A stretch of 64,000 nt of DNA from Sphingomonas bacterium. Its GTDB lineage: Bacteria > Pseudomonadota > Alphaproteobacteria > Sphingomonadales > Sphingomonadaceae. The notes under the pieces are model-generated. The model saw only the letters and a program-made list of their open reading frames with translations. It did not search any database and was not told the DNA's origin. Of this stretch, positions 42,172 to 50,814 are shown piece by piece (the stretch's first letter is position 1; each line of letters begins with the position of its first letter). Location: assembly GCA_030149245.1 (NCBI GenBank), contig JASBRX010000014.1, positions 1-64,000 of the forward strand, given 5' to 3'. Both the position numbers and the translations under genes were made by a program.

Positions 42172-43086
42172 ATGATCCGAGTGATTCTGGGTGCGGCGGG
42201 GCTGGCGTTGGTCACGGTTCCGGTGGCGGAAGCGCAGCGCTTTCGCGAACGGATTGCGGAACGGATGGCCGAACGCGCCGCCGCGCGTGGCGCCGAGGCT
42301 CCGGCAGAAGGCATGGTCGAACACAGCTTCGGCACAGACCCACTGCAAAAGCTCGATTTCTGGGCAGCGAAGGACACGGCCAAGCCCGCACCGATCGTTA
42401 TCTTTGTCCATGGCGGCGGGTGGAAGCGCGGCGACAAGCGCAACGCCACCGGCGCGGCGAAGGTGACGCATTTCCTTGACCAGGGCTATGCCGTCGCCTC
42501 GGTCAACTACCGCCTCGTCCCTGCGGCAAAGGTCGAGGATCAGGCCGCCGATGTCGCCGCAGCCTTTGCCTGGCTGCGCAGCAATGCGGCCAAGCTGAAC
42601 ATCGATCCCGCGCGCATGGTGCTGATGGGCCACAGCGCCGGCGCACACCTCGTCGCCCTGGTCGGCACCGACCCCGGTTATGCCCGCGCAGCCGGCTTTG
42701 CGCTGGGCGACATTCGCGGCGTGATCCCGCTCGACGGCGCGGCCTATGACGTCGCTGCGCAGATCGCGGACGGCGGGAAGTTCATGCACGACACCTATGT
42801 TCAGGCATTCGGCAGCGATCCCGCACGGCAAAAATCGCTATCCCCCACCCTCCACGCCGCCGGACCGAACGCCCCCGCCTTCCTGATCCTCCATGTCGAC
42901 CGCGACGACGGCAAGCGCCAGTCCGAAGCCCTCAGCGCCGCGCTGCGCAAGGCCGGCACCCCGGCGCAGGTCACGCGGATCGAGGGGCGCGGCCTCGTCG
43001 GCCATGCCGAGATCAACCGAAAGCTGGGCCAGGCGGACTATCCGGCGACGCCGATCGTTGATGCCTGGCTGAAGACGCGGTTTTAG
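42172..43086 (+). CDS. Exported alpha/beta hydrolase (esterase/lipase, HSL-like)
   Basis: A protein of 304 residues with a signal peptide (LVTVPVAEA-QR). The hydrolase domain has the oxyanion-hole motif FVHGGGWKRGDK, the nucleophile elbow GHSAGAHL, an acid in HVDRDDGKRQ and the late His in VGHAEINRKLG. It resembles carbohydrate-esterase or kynurenine formamidase-like HSL-family enzymes; substrate unknown. ATG 42172 follows GGAGGGTGAAC. The open frame further upstream overlaps the MipA gene and was rejected. Probably co-transcribed with MipA (70-base gap). Confidence 0.88.
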   Translation: MIRVILGAAGLALVTVPVAEAQRFRERIAERMAERAAARGAEAPAEGMVEHSFGTDPLQKLDFWAAKDTAKPAPIVIFVHGGGWKRGDKRNATGAAKVTHFLDQGYAVASVNYRLVPAAKVEDQAADVAAAFAWLRSNAAKLNIDPARMVLMGHSAGAHLVALVGTDPGYARAAGFALGDIRGVIPLDGAAYDVAAQIADGGKFMHDTYVQAFGSDPARQKSLSPTLHAAGPNAPAFLILHVDRDDGKRQSEALSAALRKAGTPAQVTRIEGRGLVGHAEINRKLGQADYPATPIVDAWLKTRF

Positions 43087-43111
43087 GCCAGAGCGGCGCA
43101 GATTGCGGGCG

Positions 43112-43819
43112 TTACCGCGCGCTCGCAAGCCTGCGCAGGATGGCGCCACCGGGCTTGAGCGCGTCGACAAACATCGTTTCGGGTGCCTTCGCACACGTAT
43201 CGCTTGCCTTGTCCCAGCTCTCGCGGAAATCGCGCACAGTAGTTACCAGCGTTTTGCCGTCCGACATGGAACCACGCGTGCCGATCATCACCGCGCCCAG
43301 CGACATGTTGTAGACATAGCTTTTCTCACCGGGCCAATTCGCCGCCCACCACTGCTCGTCACGCAAGAACTGCGCGCAGTCATATCGAAGTATGCCGCCG
43401 GTCTTCCCGGGAACATGGACGGCGCTGAACGTTGTCGGCGCAACGACGCGCAGCGCGATCGGATTTCCGTCCTTGTCCTTGGCCGGTTCGTACAGACTGG
43501 CCTGCACCGCCGCGACCGCAATCCCGTCCAGCTCGGGCGAGCGGCTGCTCTTCAAGACGGAAATTTCGGCAGGCTTGCCTTGCGCATCGATGATGAAGGC
43601 GATTTCGACCTTGCCATGCACGCCCGCAGCCTTGGCAGATTCGGGTAGTTCGGCGCTCGGGCCGCTCTTGAACCTCGGCTTCGTCTTCACCTTCGCTTGA
43701 TTGGCGATTGCCTCTGTCATGGCCGGTGAGGTTGCAGGGGCCGCTACTGGCGCAGGCGCATCCTGCACGGATAGGCTAGCCAACACTGGAGCAATCGCCA
43801 GCCAACCGATTGTCATCAT
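43112..43819 (-). CDS. Exported protein with TonB C-terminal domain
   Basis: A protein of 235 residues. The hydrophobic N-terminus MMTIGWLAIAPVLASLSV looks like a signal peptide or anchor. A TonB C-terminal-like domain covers about 45-120 (PRFKSGPSAELPESAKAAGVHGKVEIAFIIDAQGKPAEISVLKSSRSPELDGIAVAAVQASLYEPA). The rest, including YDCAQFLRDEQWWAANWPGEKSYVYNMSLGAVMIGT, is unlike classical TonB and has no proline-rich periplasmic spanner, so it may be a TonB-domain protein with another role. It converges with the alpha/beta hydrolase and is divergent from proB. The start is ATG 43819 behind GGGGAGGGTG. Confidence 0.8.
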   Translation of the reverse strand: MMTIGWLAIAPVLASLSVQDAPAPVAAPATSPAMTEAIANQAKVKTKPRFKSGPSAELPESAKAAGVHGKVEIAFIIDAQGKPAEISVLKSSRSPELDGIAVAAVQASLYEPAKDKDGNPIALRVVAPTTFSAVHVPGKTGGILRYDCAQFLRDEQWWAANWPGEKSYVYNMSLGAVMIGTRGSMSDGKTLVTTVRDFRESWDKASDTCAKAPETMFVDALKPGGAILRRLASAR

Positions 43820-43904
43820 CACCCTCCCCGAACCGCGCAACGGACGCGGGTTGCCGCCGTATTCTTGCTTGCCAGACGCATTGATTCGGAACAACTGGCC
43901 GTCG

Positions 43905-45008
43905 ATGAACCTCTTCCCGCCCGCCTCCTGCCCGCGCCTTATCGTCAAGATCGGATCGGCGCTGCTCGTCGACCCGGACGGCGGCGTGCGGCGCGGCTGG
44001 CTCGAGGGGATCGCCGCCGACATCGCCGAACGGGTGCAGGCGGGGCAGCAGGTTGCGGTCGTTTCCTCCGGCGCGATCGCGCTCGGCGCGCGCCGCCTGA
44101 ACCTCCCCAAGGGCGGCCGCGCCAGCCTTGAGGATGCGCAGGCCGCCGCCGCCACCGGCCAGATCGCGCTCAGCCAGGTCTGGGCCGAAGTGCTGGCGGC
44201 GAACGGCCTCTCCGCCGCGCAGATGCTGGTCACGCTCGACGATCTTGAGGATCGCCGCCGCTACCTCAACGCCGCCGCGACACTGGGCCGCCTGCTCAGC
44301 CTCGGCGTCGTGCCGATCATCAACGAAAATGACAGCGTCGCCACCGCCGAGATCCGCTTCGGCGACAATGACCGCCTCGCCGCCCGCGTCGCGCAGGCCG
44401 CCGACGCCAATGGCGTGGTGCTGCTCAGCGATATCGACGGGCTGTACGACCGCAACCCCGCCCTCCCCGGTGCCGAACATATCGCACAGGTGGCGCAGAT
44501 CGATGCGCGGATCGAGGGGATGGCCGATCGCGGCTCGGCCTCCGGCATGGGGTCGGGCGGGATGGTGTCGAAGATCGAAGCGGCGCGGATCGCCGCCAGC
44601 GCCGGGGTCAGCCTCGCCATCGCCAGCGGCCGGATCGACCGCCCGCTCTCCGCCGACGCGCGCCACACGATCTTCCTCCCCGAAAAACGCACCCGCGCCC
44701 GGAAAGCCTGGCTGGCGGGCCGCCTCACCGCCAAGGGCAGCATCTCGATCGACGCCGGCGCCGCCGCCGCGCTGACCGAAGGGCGCAGCCTGCTCGCGAT
44801 CGGTGCCACGGGCGTGCGCGGCATGTTCTTCCGCGGCGACCTCGTGACGATCGAGGGTCCCAACGGCCCGATCGCGCGCGGCCTCGCCGAATATGATGCG
44901 GGCGAAGCGCAGGCGATCCTTGGCACCCGCAGCGAAGACCAAGGCGAGATCCTCGGCTACGCCCCCCGCGCGGCTTTGGTCCATCGCAACCATATGGTGT
45001 TGCTGTGA
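43905..45008 (+). CDS. proB: Glutamate 5-kinase
   Basis: A protein of 367 residues. The amino-acid kinase domain includes LIVKIGSALLVDPDGGVR, AVVSSGAIALGARRL, LVTLDDLEDRRRYLNA, PIINENDSVATAEIRFGDNDRLAARVAQ and GMGSGGMVSKIEAARIA. A C-terminal PUA domain follows (AAALTEGRSLLAIGATGVRGMFFRGDLV). It phosphorylates glutamate, the first step of proline synthesis. The open frame extends upstream, antisense to the TonB-domain gene, but the family start is ATG 43905. The stop overlaps the GTG start of the next gene (GTGA), giving coupled translation into the sphingolipid genes. Confidence 0.97.
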   Translation: MNLFPPASCPRLIVKIGSALLVDPDGGVRRGWLEGIAADIAERVQAGQQVAVVSSGAIALGARRLNLPKGGRASLEDAQAAAATGQIALSQVWAEVLAANGLSAAQMLVTLDDLEDRRRYLNAAATLGRLLSLGVVPIINENDSVATAEIRFGDNDRLAARVAQAADANGVVLLSDIDGLYDRNPALPGAEHIAQVAQIDARIEGMADRGSASGMGSGGMVSKIEAARIAASAGVSLAIASGRIDRPLSADARHTIFLPEKRTRARKAWLAGRLTAKGSISIDAGAAAALTEGRSLLAIGATGVRGMFFRGDLVTIEGPNGPIARGLAEYDAGEAQAILGTRSEDQGEILGYAPRAALVHRNHMVLL

Positions 45009-45913
45009 CCCTGACCCTCGCCCTCACCGGCGCAACCGGCTTCGTCGGCAAGGCCACAGTCGACCACGCCCTCGCCCGCGGCCACAAAATTCGTGCGCTC
45101 ACCCGGCGTGATCAGCCGCCGCGCGACGGCGTCACCTGGATTGCCGGGAGCCTGGACGATGAAACCGCGCTCGCCCGGCTTGCCGAGGGTGCCGACGCGG
45201 TCCTGCACGTCGCGGGCGTGGTCAACGCACCGACGCCCGCCGGTTTCATCACCGGCAATGTCGACGGCACGCGCCGCATGGTTGCCGCCGCTGCGGGACA
45301 GGGCGCGCGCCGCTTCGTCCATGTCTCCTCGCTGTCCGCGCGCGAACCGGACCTGTCGCTCTATGGCAAGTCAAAGGCGCTGGCCGAGGATGAGGTCCGC
45401 AACTCTAGCCTCGACTGGACGATGGTCCGCCCGCCCGGCGTCTATGGACCGGGCGACCTGGAGATGCGCGACGTCTTCCGCATGGCAAAGCTGGGCTTCG
45501 TCGTGCTGCCCCCCGCGGGCCGCGTATCACTGGTGCATGTCCGTGACCTAGCGCGGCTGCTGGTCGCGATGGGGGAGAGCGACACCGGCCGCCACATCTA
45601 TGAATGCGACGACGGCGTCGATGGCGGCTACAGCCATGCCGAGTTCGCCCGGCTGGTCGGCGGCGCGGTTGGCAAGCGGCCGATCCCGCTCCACGTCCCG
45701 CGCGCGCTGCTCCACCTCGTCGGCCATGCCGACCGCTTCCTGCGTGAAGCGAACGCCAAGCTCACGCCCGACCGCGCCGCCTATTTGAGCCACCCCGACT
45801 GGACCGCGACCCCGCACCACCGCCCCCCGGCTGAGCTATGGGCACCGCAGATCGCGACGCTCGACGGGCTGGTTGAAACGGCGGACTGGTACCGGTCGCA
45901 GGGATTGCTGTAA
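45005..45913 (+). CDS. cerR: NAD-dependent epimerase/reductase, probable ceramide-pathway reductase
   Basis: An extended short-chain dehydrogenase of 302 residues. The nucleotide-binding motif is LALTGATGFVGKATVDHAL, and the catalytic YxxxK is in LYGKSKALAEDEV; HVSSLSARE supplies the Ser. WTMVRPPGVYGPGD is typical of the epimerase branch. In Caulobacter the gene beside acp and spt encodes CerR, which reduces the 3-keto group of the sphingoid base or oxidised ceramide. The same gene order here (reductase, acp, spt) supports this assignment, though the sequence alone allows other substrates. GTG start overlaps the proB stop. Confidence 0.65.
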   Translation: MTLTLALTGATGFVGKATVDHALARGHKIRALTRRDQPPRDGVTWIAGSLDDETALARLAEGADAVLHVAGVVNAPTPAGFITGNVDGTRRMVAAAAGQGARRFVHVSSLSAREPDLSLYGKSKALAEDEVRNSSLDWTMVRPPGVYGPGDLEMRDVFRMAKLGFVVLPPAGRVSLVHVRDLARLLVAMGESDTGRHIYECDDGVDGGYSHAEFARLVGGAVGKRPIPLHVPRALLHLVGHADRFLREANAKLTPDRAAYLSHPDWTATPHHRPPAELWAPQIATLDGLVETADWYRSQGLL

Positions 45914-45983
45914 CCGCCCCGCTCTTCCCGCAATTCCGCCGCAATCGCTTGGCAGTGCCAGCCCACATCATTAAGGACCGCGC

Positions 45984-46226
45984 ATGAGCGACCGTAACGA
46001 CACCTTTGCCACCATCGCCGCCCAGATCGAGCCCTTCAACAAAAAGGGCGTCGCGCTGACCGATTCCACCACCTTTGCCGGCGATCTCGAATGGGACAGC
46101 CTGACGGTGATGGATTTCGTCGCGGCGATCGAGGACGAGTTCGACATCATCATCACCATGAACATGCAGGCGGAAATCGAAACCGTCGGCCAACTGGTCG
46201 ACGCGGTCCAGAAGCTGAAGGCTTGA
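45984..46226 (+). CDS. Acyl carrier protein for sphingolipid synthesis
   Basis: A protein of 80 residues, acidic and helical, with the phosphopantetheine serine in GDLEWDSLTVMDFVAAIEDEFDIII. It is not the main fatty-acid ACP (the core motif is DSL with Trp before it). AAGGA precedes the ATG. It sits between the reductase and serine palmitoyltransferase, as in Caulobacter and other sphingolipid producers, where this dedicated ACP is thought to present the acyl chain to Spt in place of acyl-CoA. Confidence 0.9.
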   Translation: MSDRNDTFATIAAQIEPFNKKGVALTDSTTFAGDLEWDSLTVMDFVAAIEDEFDIIITMNMQAEIETVGQLVDAVQKLKA

Positions 46227-46245
46227 ATTGAAAACATCGCTCGCC

Positions 46246-46316
46246 CTGAGCTTGTCGAAGGGCAGTCCTTCTGTTCCCCGAAACAACAGGGAAGAACAGG
46301 GCTTCGACAAGCTCAG
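46246..46316. repeat. REP-like hairpin between acp and spt
   Basis: ctgagcttgtcgaag (46246-46260) and cttcgacaagctcag (46302-46316) are perfect 15-bp inverted arms. The sequence is the very common intergenic repeat of the form CCTTCGACAAGCTCAGG found in many GC-rich proteobacteria. Here it is inside a likely operon and could stabilise or partly terminate the acp message. Confidence 0.85.
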
Positions 46317-46342
46317 CCTGAGCGGGTTTGGGAACGATTGAG

Positions 46343-47596
46343 ATGACCGACGCCATTGCCACTTCCGATGCCCCCGCTCCGATGACGGGCCACAAGCCCG
46401 ACCTGATGAGCAAGTTCGACGCGATCATCGCGGAGCGTCAGGCACTGCTCGATGCCGGCTTCACCGATCCCTATGCGGTCGTGATGGAGCAGGTGAAGTC
46501 GCCGACCGAGGCGGTGATCAAGGGCAAGGACACGATCCTGCTCGGCACTTACAACTACATGGGCATGACCTTCGACCCCGACGTGATCGCGGCGGGCAAG
46601 GAAGCGCTGGAGAAGTTCGGCAGCGGCACCAATGGCAGCCGCATGCTCAACGGCACCTTCCGCGACCATATGGCGGTCGAACAGGCGCTGCGTGAGTTTT
46701 ACGGCACGACCGGCGCGATCGTCTTCTCGACCGGCTATATGGCCAATCTCGGCATGATCTCGACGCTTGCCGGCAAGGGGGATTACATCATCCTCGACGC
46801 CGACAGCCACGCCTCGATCTATGATGGCTGCAAGCAGGGCGTCGCCGAAATCGTCCGCTTCCGCCACAACAGCGTCGAGGATCTCGACAAGCGCCTCGGC
46901 CGCCTGCCCGCCGAAGCCGGCAAGCTGGTAGTGCTCGAAGGCGTCTATTCGATGCTCGGCGACATCGCCCCGCTCAAGGAAATGGTCGCCGTCGCCAAGA
47001 AGCATGGCGCGATGGTCCTGTCCGACGAAGCGCATTCGATGGGCTTTTACGGCCCCAATGGCCGCGGCGTGTATGAGGCGCTGGGCTGCGAGGGGGATGT
47101 CGATTTCATCGTCGGCACGTTCAGCAAGTCGGTCGGCACCGTCGGCGGCTTTTGCGTGTCGAACCACCCGAAGTTCGAGGCGATCCGCCTGGCCTGCCGC
47201 CCGTACATCTTCACCGCGTCGCTTCCGCCGAGTGTCGTCGCCACCGCCGCGACCTCGATCCGCAAGCTGATGACCGCGACCAAAAAGCGCGAGCAGTTGT
47301 GGAACAATGCCCGCACGCTGCACGCGGGTCTCAAGGACATGGGCTTCAAACTCGGGACCGAACAGGCCGACAGCGCGATCATCGCGATCATCCTGACCGA
47401 TCAGGTGCAGGGTGCAGCGATGTGGCAGACGCTGCTGGAGAACGGCCTGTACGTGAACCTCGCCCGCCCGCCAGCGACCCCGGCCGGCACCTTCCTGCTG
47501 CGCTGCTCGCTGTGCGCGGAGCATACGCCCGAGCAGATCCAGCGCGTGCTGGGCATGTTCAAGGCAGCGGGTCAGGCGGTCGGCGTCATCGCCTGA
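46343..47596 (+). CDS. spt: Serine palmitoyltransferase
   Basis: A protein of 417 residues, a PLP-dependent alpha-oxoamine synthase. It matches what I know of the soluble Sphingomonas enzyme closely along its length: [77 protein letters not shown], the PLP lysine in [13 protein letters not shown], and [15 protein letters not shown]. It condenses serine with an acyl thioester to 3-ketodihydrosphingosine, the committed step of sphingolipid synthesis. ATG 46343 is the family start; the open frame reaches 46328. Confidence 0.97.
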   Translation: MTDAIATSDAPAPMTGHKPDLMSKFDAIIAERQALLDAGFTDPYAVVMEQVKSPTEAVIKGKDTILLGTYNYMGMTFDPDVIAAGKEALEKFGSGTNGSRMLNGTFRDHMAVEQALREFYGTTGAIVFSTGYMANLGMISTLAGKGDYIILDADSHASIYDGCKQGVAEIVRFRHNSVEDLDKRLGRLPAEAGKLVVLEGVYSMLGDIAPLKEMVAVAKKHGAMVLSDEAHSMGFYGPNGRGVYEALGCEGDVDFIVGTFSKSVGTVGGFCVSNHPKFEAIRLACRPYIFTASLPPSVVATAATSIRKLMTATKKREQLWNNARTLHAGLKDMGFKLGTEQADSAIIAIILTDQVQGAAMWQTLLENGLYVNLARPPATPAGTFLLRCSLCAEHTPEQIQRVLGMFKAAGQAVGVIA

Positions 47597-47636
47597 CCGC
47601 TGGCGCTCGCCGCCGCCCAGGCCTAGGGTCCGGACC

Positions 47637-49571
47637 ATGAGCGAGCACCGCATTACCGCGCTGAAGCACCGCCTGTCCGCGCTGGACTGGCGGGTCGCGC
47701 TGATGATCGTCGTCGCCCTGCTCGGCACCGGCGTTCTCACGCTGCTGGTGGTCAACCAGCGCGATGCCGCCGCCCAGCATCAGGCCGCGCTGGCCCGGCA
47801 GTCGCAAAGCTACGAAGTCATGGTGCTGTCGCAAAGCTTCGCGGCGAGCATGGCCCGCGCCGAAGCAACGCTGGGCCGCTATGTCGTCGCCGGTGAACGC
47901 GCGGTGGGCCGCGATTTCGTCGCAGAATGGCACCGTGCGGGCGGCCAGCTCAGCCTGCTGGAACGCCGGGTGCGCGGCAATGCGGCGCAAGTGGACCGCA
48001 CCGCCCGCCTGCGCACGGCCTATGATGCGCGCGGCATCGAACTGGCGGAAGTGGCGCGTAATACCGACCGGGGCCGCAATGTGGCGGCGTACGCCTATTA
48101 CAACGAAGCGCGCCGCTCGCCGCATCTCGCCGCGCTGTCGCGCGAGACCGGCGCGATTTTCGATGCCGAGCGGCTGTTGCTCAACGAACGCGCTGCAGAA
48201 GCGCGACTGACGGCGGCCGGGGCGGCGGACGAGACCCGCAACCTCGTCCTGTTCGGTGCCTTGCTGGCGGCCGGCGCGATTGCGCTCGGCTGGCTCAACG
48301 TCCGCGCGATCCGCGACCGCGCCGCTGCCGCCGCCGAGGCCGAGGCGCAGCGCGCCCGATCGGAAGAGCTTCAGGCCGCCGTCGCCGCCGCTACTGCCGG
48401 GCTGCAGGCCGAAGCGCGCGAACGGGCCGCCGCGGAGGAGAAGCTGCGCCAGGTCCAGAAGATGGAAGCGGTGGGCCAGCTGACCGGCGGGATCGCGCAT
48501 GATTTCAACAACATGCTCGCCGTCGTGCTGGGCGGTATAGAACTCGCCAAGCGTAACCTGCCCGACGGCGCGGACGCCGCGCTGCGCCATATCGACAATG
48601 CGGCGGAAGGCGCGAACCGCGCCGCCGCGCTGACCCGCCAGCTGCTCGGCTTCGCCCGCTCGGAGGCGCTGGCGCCCGAAGCGATCGAGCCGACCGAGTT
48701 GATCGAGGGCATGTCAGTGCTGCTCGACCGGACGCTCGGCGACGGGATCCGCGTCGAGACGCGGAGCGAAGGCACGCAATGGAAGGTGTGGGCCGACCGG
48801 GTGCAGCTCGAAAATGCGCTGCTCAACCTCGCGGTCAACGCCCGCGATGCCATGGACGGGCGCGGCACGATCGTGATCTCCTCAGGCCATGTCGCGCTGG
48901 ATGGCGACGATGGCGCAGACTGCGCGCCGGGCGACTATGTCCGCATCGCGGTCAGCGATACCGGCACCGGGATGACGCGCGAAGTGATGGACCGCGTGTT
49001 CGAGCCGTTCTTCACCACCAAACCGGTCGGCCAGGGCACCGGCCTCGGCCTCAGCCAGATTTTCGGCTTTGTCCGCCAATCGGGCGGCGAGGTGCAGATC
49101 GAATCGACGGTTGGTGAGGGCACGACGGTCACCATGCTCCTCCCCTGTCATGCCGCCATGGAAGATGCCGCGCCGGTGGTGCAGGAGCGGATCGGCCCCC
49201 GCGCCGGGCCGCACCGGTCGCTTGATATCCTGGTGGTAGAGGACGACCCCCGGGTGCTCTCGGCAACGCTCGCGGCGCTCGAAGAGCTTGGCCACCGGCC
49301 GGTGGCCTGTTCCGACCCCCTCGCCGCCCCGGGCATCGTCGCCGGCTTGCGCACGCTCGACCTGATCATGTCCGACGTGCTGATGCCCGGCCAGACCGGG
49401 CCTGAGATGATCGCGGGGCTGGAGCCGCAGCTCGACCGGGTCGGGGTGCTGTTCGTCACCGGTTATGCCGGCGAGGCAGAGCAGGATCGCTTCGCCGGGC
49501 GCCCCGTGCTGCGCAAACCCTTCACCCTCGCCGCGCTCGAACAGGCGCTGGCCAACGCGATTGCAAGATAG
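47637..49571 (+). CDS. Hybrid sensor histidine kinase with CHASE3-like sensor and receiver domain
   Basis: A protein of 644 residues. Two membrane helices (about 20-42 and 203-222) frame a helical periplasmic sensor of CHASE3 type (SQSYEVMVLSQSFAASMARAEATLGRYVV). A coiled coil (about 225-285) follows, then the kinase with H-box GGIAHDFNNMLAVVLGGI, N-box NALLNLAVNARDAMDGRG, G-boxes VSDTGTGMTREVMDRVFEPFFTTKPVGQGTGLGLS, and a C-terminal receiver with LILVVEDD-like start and phosphorylation Asp in LIMSDVLMPG. This self-contained HK-REC form is common in alphaproteobacteria. It is 41 bases after spt, so it may be co-transcribed with the sphingolipid genes; its signal and partner are unknown. Confidence 0.93.
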   Translation: MSEHRITALKHRLSALDWRVALMIVVALLGTGVLTLLVVNQRDAAAQHQAALARQSQSYEVMVLSQSFAASMARAEATLGRYVVAGERAVGRDFVAEWHRAGGQLSLLERRVRGNAAQVDRTARLRTAYDARGIELAEVARNTDRGRNVAAYAYYNEARRSPHLAALSRETGAIFDAERLLLNERAAEARLTAAGAADETRNLVLFGALLAAGAIALGWLNVRAIRDRAAAAAEAEAQRARSEELQAAVAAATAGLQAEARERAAAEEKLRQVQKMEAVGQLTGGIAHDFNNMLAVVLGGIELAKRNLPDGADAALRHIDNAAEGANRAAALTRQLLGFARSEALAPEAIEPTELIEGMSVLLDRTLGDGIRVETRSEGTQWKVWADRVQLENALLNLAVNARDAMDGRGTIVISSGHVALDGDDGADCAPGDYVRIAVSDTGTGMTREVMDRVFEPFFTTKPVGQGTGLGLSQIFGFVRQSGGEVQIESTVGEGTTVTMLLPCHAAMEDAAPVVQERIGPRAGPHRSLDILVVEDDPRVLSATLAALEELGHRPVACSDPLAAPGIVAGLRTLDLIMSDVLMPGQTGPEMIAGLEPQLDRVGVLFVTGYAGEAEQDRFAGRPVLRKPFTLAALEQALANAIAR

Positions 49572-49787
49572 TGTACTTGAGGCATGGCGAGCGCCGGGGT
49601 CTGCATCGGCGGCGTCGGGACGTGGCCCTCGATAAAAATGAGAGCGGGCCGGCGGACATATCCCGGCCAAGGCGCGGGTAATCGCATCCGTATCGGCGCA
49701 AAATGAAGTCAACCTTTGTTGATACCATAAGCGATTGAAGGCAACGAATAGAGGCGCATTCTGCGCCCCTTATCCGGAGATGATTAT
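49572..49787 (+). promoter_or_regulatory. Leader region of the peptide locus
   Basis: 216 bases without a gene. ggcgca (49753-49758) and tgcgcc (49762-49767) form a 6-bp hairpin just before the GGAG ribosome binding site at 49776-49779. AT content rises from about 49700 on (aaaatgaagtcaacctttgt). I see no convincing -35/-10 pair; TTGTTGATACCATAAGCG around 49718 is the best weak candidate. Confidence 0.35.
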
Positions 49788-49895
49788 ATGTATAATATCC
49801 CCGATTTCGCCTTCGATCATATCAGCGAGTCCAACGCTATTGGCGGCGGACCGTGCGACATTTTCACCGCCATCGTAGAATTCATTTTCTACTGA
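49788..49895 (+). CDS. 35-residue peptide, candidate secreted or modified peptide precursor
   Basis: ATG 49788 follows GGAG at 49776-49779 with an 8-base spacer. The peptide has a polar N-terminal part (MYNIPDFAFDHISESNAI), three glycines at 19-21, and a hydrophobic C-terminal part, PCDIFTAIVEFIFY, with one cysteine (Cys23). A leader ending in Gly-Gly before a short core is typical of ribosomally made peptides cleaved by C39-type proteases. The single Cys and aromatic C-terminus do not match a class I know. A stem-loop (49917-49939) separates it from two downstream genes of unknown function. No transporter or known modification enzyme is adjacent. The alternative is a small membrane-active or toxin-like peptide. 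Confidence 0.55.
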   Translation: MYNIPDFAFDHISESNAIGGGPCDIFTAIVEFIFY

Positions 49896-49916
49896 TCAGC
49901 TCAATTTACCATCATC

Positions 49917-49939
49917 GTCCGGAGTCTTTGGCTCCGGAC
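49917..49939 (+). terminator. Stem-loop between the peptide gene and the downstream pair
   Basis: gtccggag (49917-49924) pairs perfectly with ctccggac (49932-49939), loop tctttgg. No long T-run follows, so it could be a leaky terminator or 3' stabiliser that makes the peptide message more abundant than the downstream genes, a common layout for peptide-precursor operons. Confidence 0.65.
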
Positions 49940-49956
49940 CTATTCAGGATGCATGG

Positions 49957-50814
49957 ATGGCGGATCTCGTTATTTCCAGGTTCACAGACACCCTTGACGC
50001 GCTGCTGAGCCAATCGGACGCAGGTCCAATTCGTCACCCGATCGTTGACGATTTCCTCGAAAGCTCTTGGATCCGTCAACACGTTCGAAACGTAGCGGAA
50101 CGGTCGGTGGCACGAATCCGAGGTTCGACCCCCGATCAAGCAAGCCCCGAGGCTGACAACCCCGCCATCATGTTTCGCGACGGCGAAGAGATCATCCAGA
50201 ACGATTCAGGTCAGAAACGCGAACTATTTCTGCGATCGGGGAACGCGAAAAGCTCGTATATTTCGATATTCGACAGCCCATATCTGATCGTCGCGATCGA
50301 CAATATACTTGTCCACGAACTCTCGGTGGTCGGCCTAGCCAGCGACGACTATTACGATCCCCATAAAAACGTCTACCTTCGCTTTGAACGTCGTATCGAG
50401 ATGCAGCCTGGAGAAGTCATTACGAGATCAAACCGCGCACTATTTTTCGATGTCCAGCCCAGCGACTCCGCAAAGTATCTCGTTTACGTCCGGGACAGAA
50501 AGACTGGATATCGCCTAGTATTCGACAAGTCTACGATGCATTTGTGCGCGACCGGCGGATTCGATTTCCCGACAGCGAAATCCCTTCTCTATTTAGAACT
50601 TCTCGAAGAAATAGGATCGGATTTTATCGCTGAAATCTCGCTGTCCTATACCGACCATCCTTCACCGATAGTCAGGTGGCGAGCCCTCTCGGCGCTGAAC
50701 AAGATCGGTCATGCGAATACGAAACAAATCCTGGAACGCTTGTGCAGCGACGAAGCGGCGTTCGTTTCCAAGAATGCACGCCGCATTCTGAACGAAGGAG
50801 CGAATCAATGGTAA
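49957..50814 (+). CDS. Protein of unknown function with C-terminal HEAT-like repeat (peptide-locus gene A)
   Basis: A protein of 285 residues, acidic, with no signal peptide or membrane helix. About 75-195 is beta-rich (RELFLRSGNAKSSYISIFDSPYLIVAIDNILVHE, NVYLRFERRIEMQPGEVITRSNRALFFDV), and could be a cupin-like or jelly-roll fold. Then come YVRDRKTGYRLVFDKSTMHL and a helical end, HPSPIVRWRALSALNKIGHANTKQILERLCSD, which reads as one or two HEAT-type repeats. The order, beta fold, (V/Q)FD.ST, helical repeat, is shared with the next gene. Codon usage is AT-richer than the flanks. Translation of gene B starts inside its last codons, so both are made together. Confidence 0.7.
   Translation: MADLVISRFTDTLDALLSQSDAGPIRHPIVDDFLESSWIRQHVRNVAERSVARIRGSTPDQASPEADNPAIMFRDGEEIIQNDSGQKRELFLRSGNAKSSYISIFDSPYLIVAIDNILVHELSVVGLASDDYYDPHKNVYLRFERRIEMQPGEVITRSNRALFFDVQPSDSAKYLVYVRDRKTGYRLVFDKSTMHLCATGGFDFPTAKSLLYLELLEEIGSDFIAEISLSYTDHPSPIVRWRALSALNKIGHANTKQILERLCSDEAAFVSKNARRILNEGANQW

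Noticed and set aside
43112..43819. Considered as the TonB of the window's TonB-dependent receptor.
   Set aside because: No proline-rich spanner, no exbB/exbD nearby, and a large extra C-terminal part; only the C-terminal-type domain is shared.
49677..49738. Short ORF near 49702 (MKSTFVDTISD) ahead of the peptide gene considered as a second peptide.
   Set aside because: Only 11 codons, no ribosome binding site and no similarity to the 35-residue peptide.
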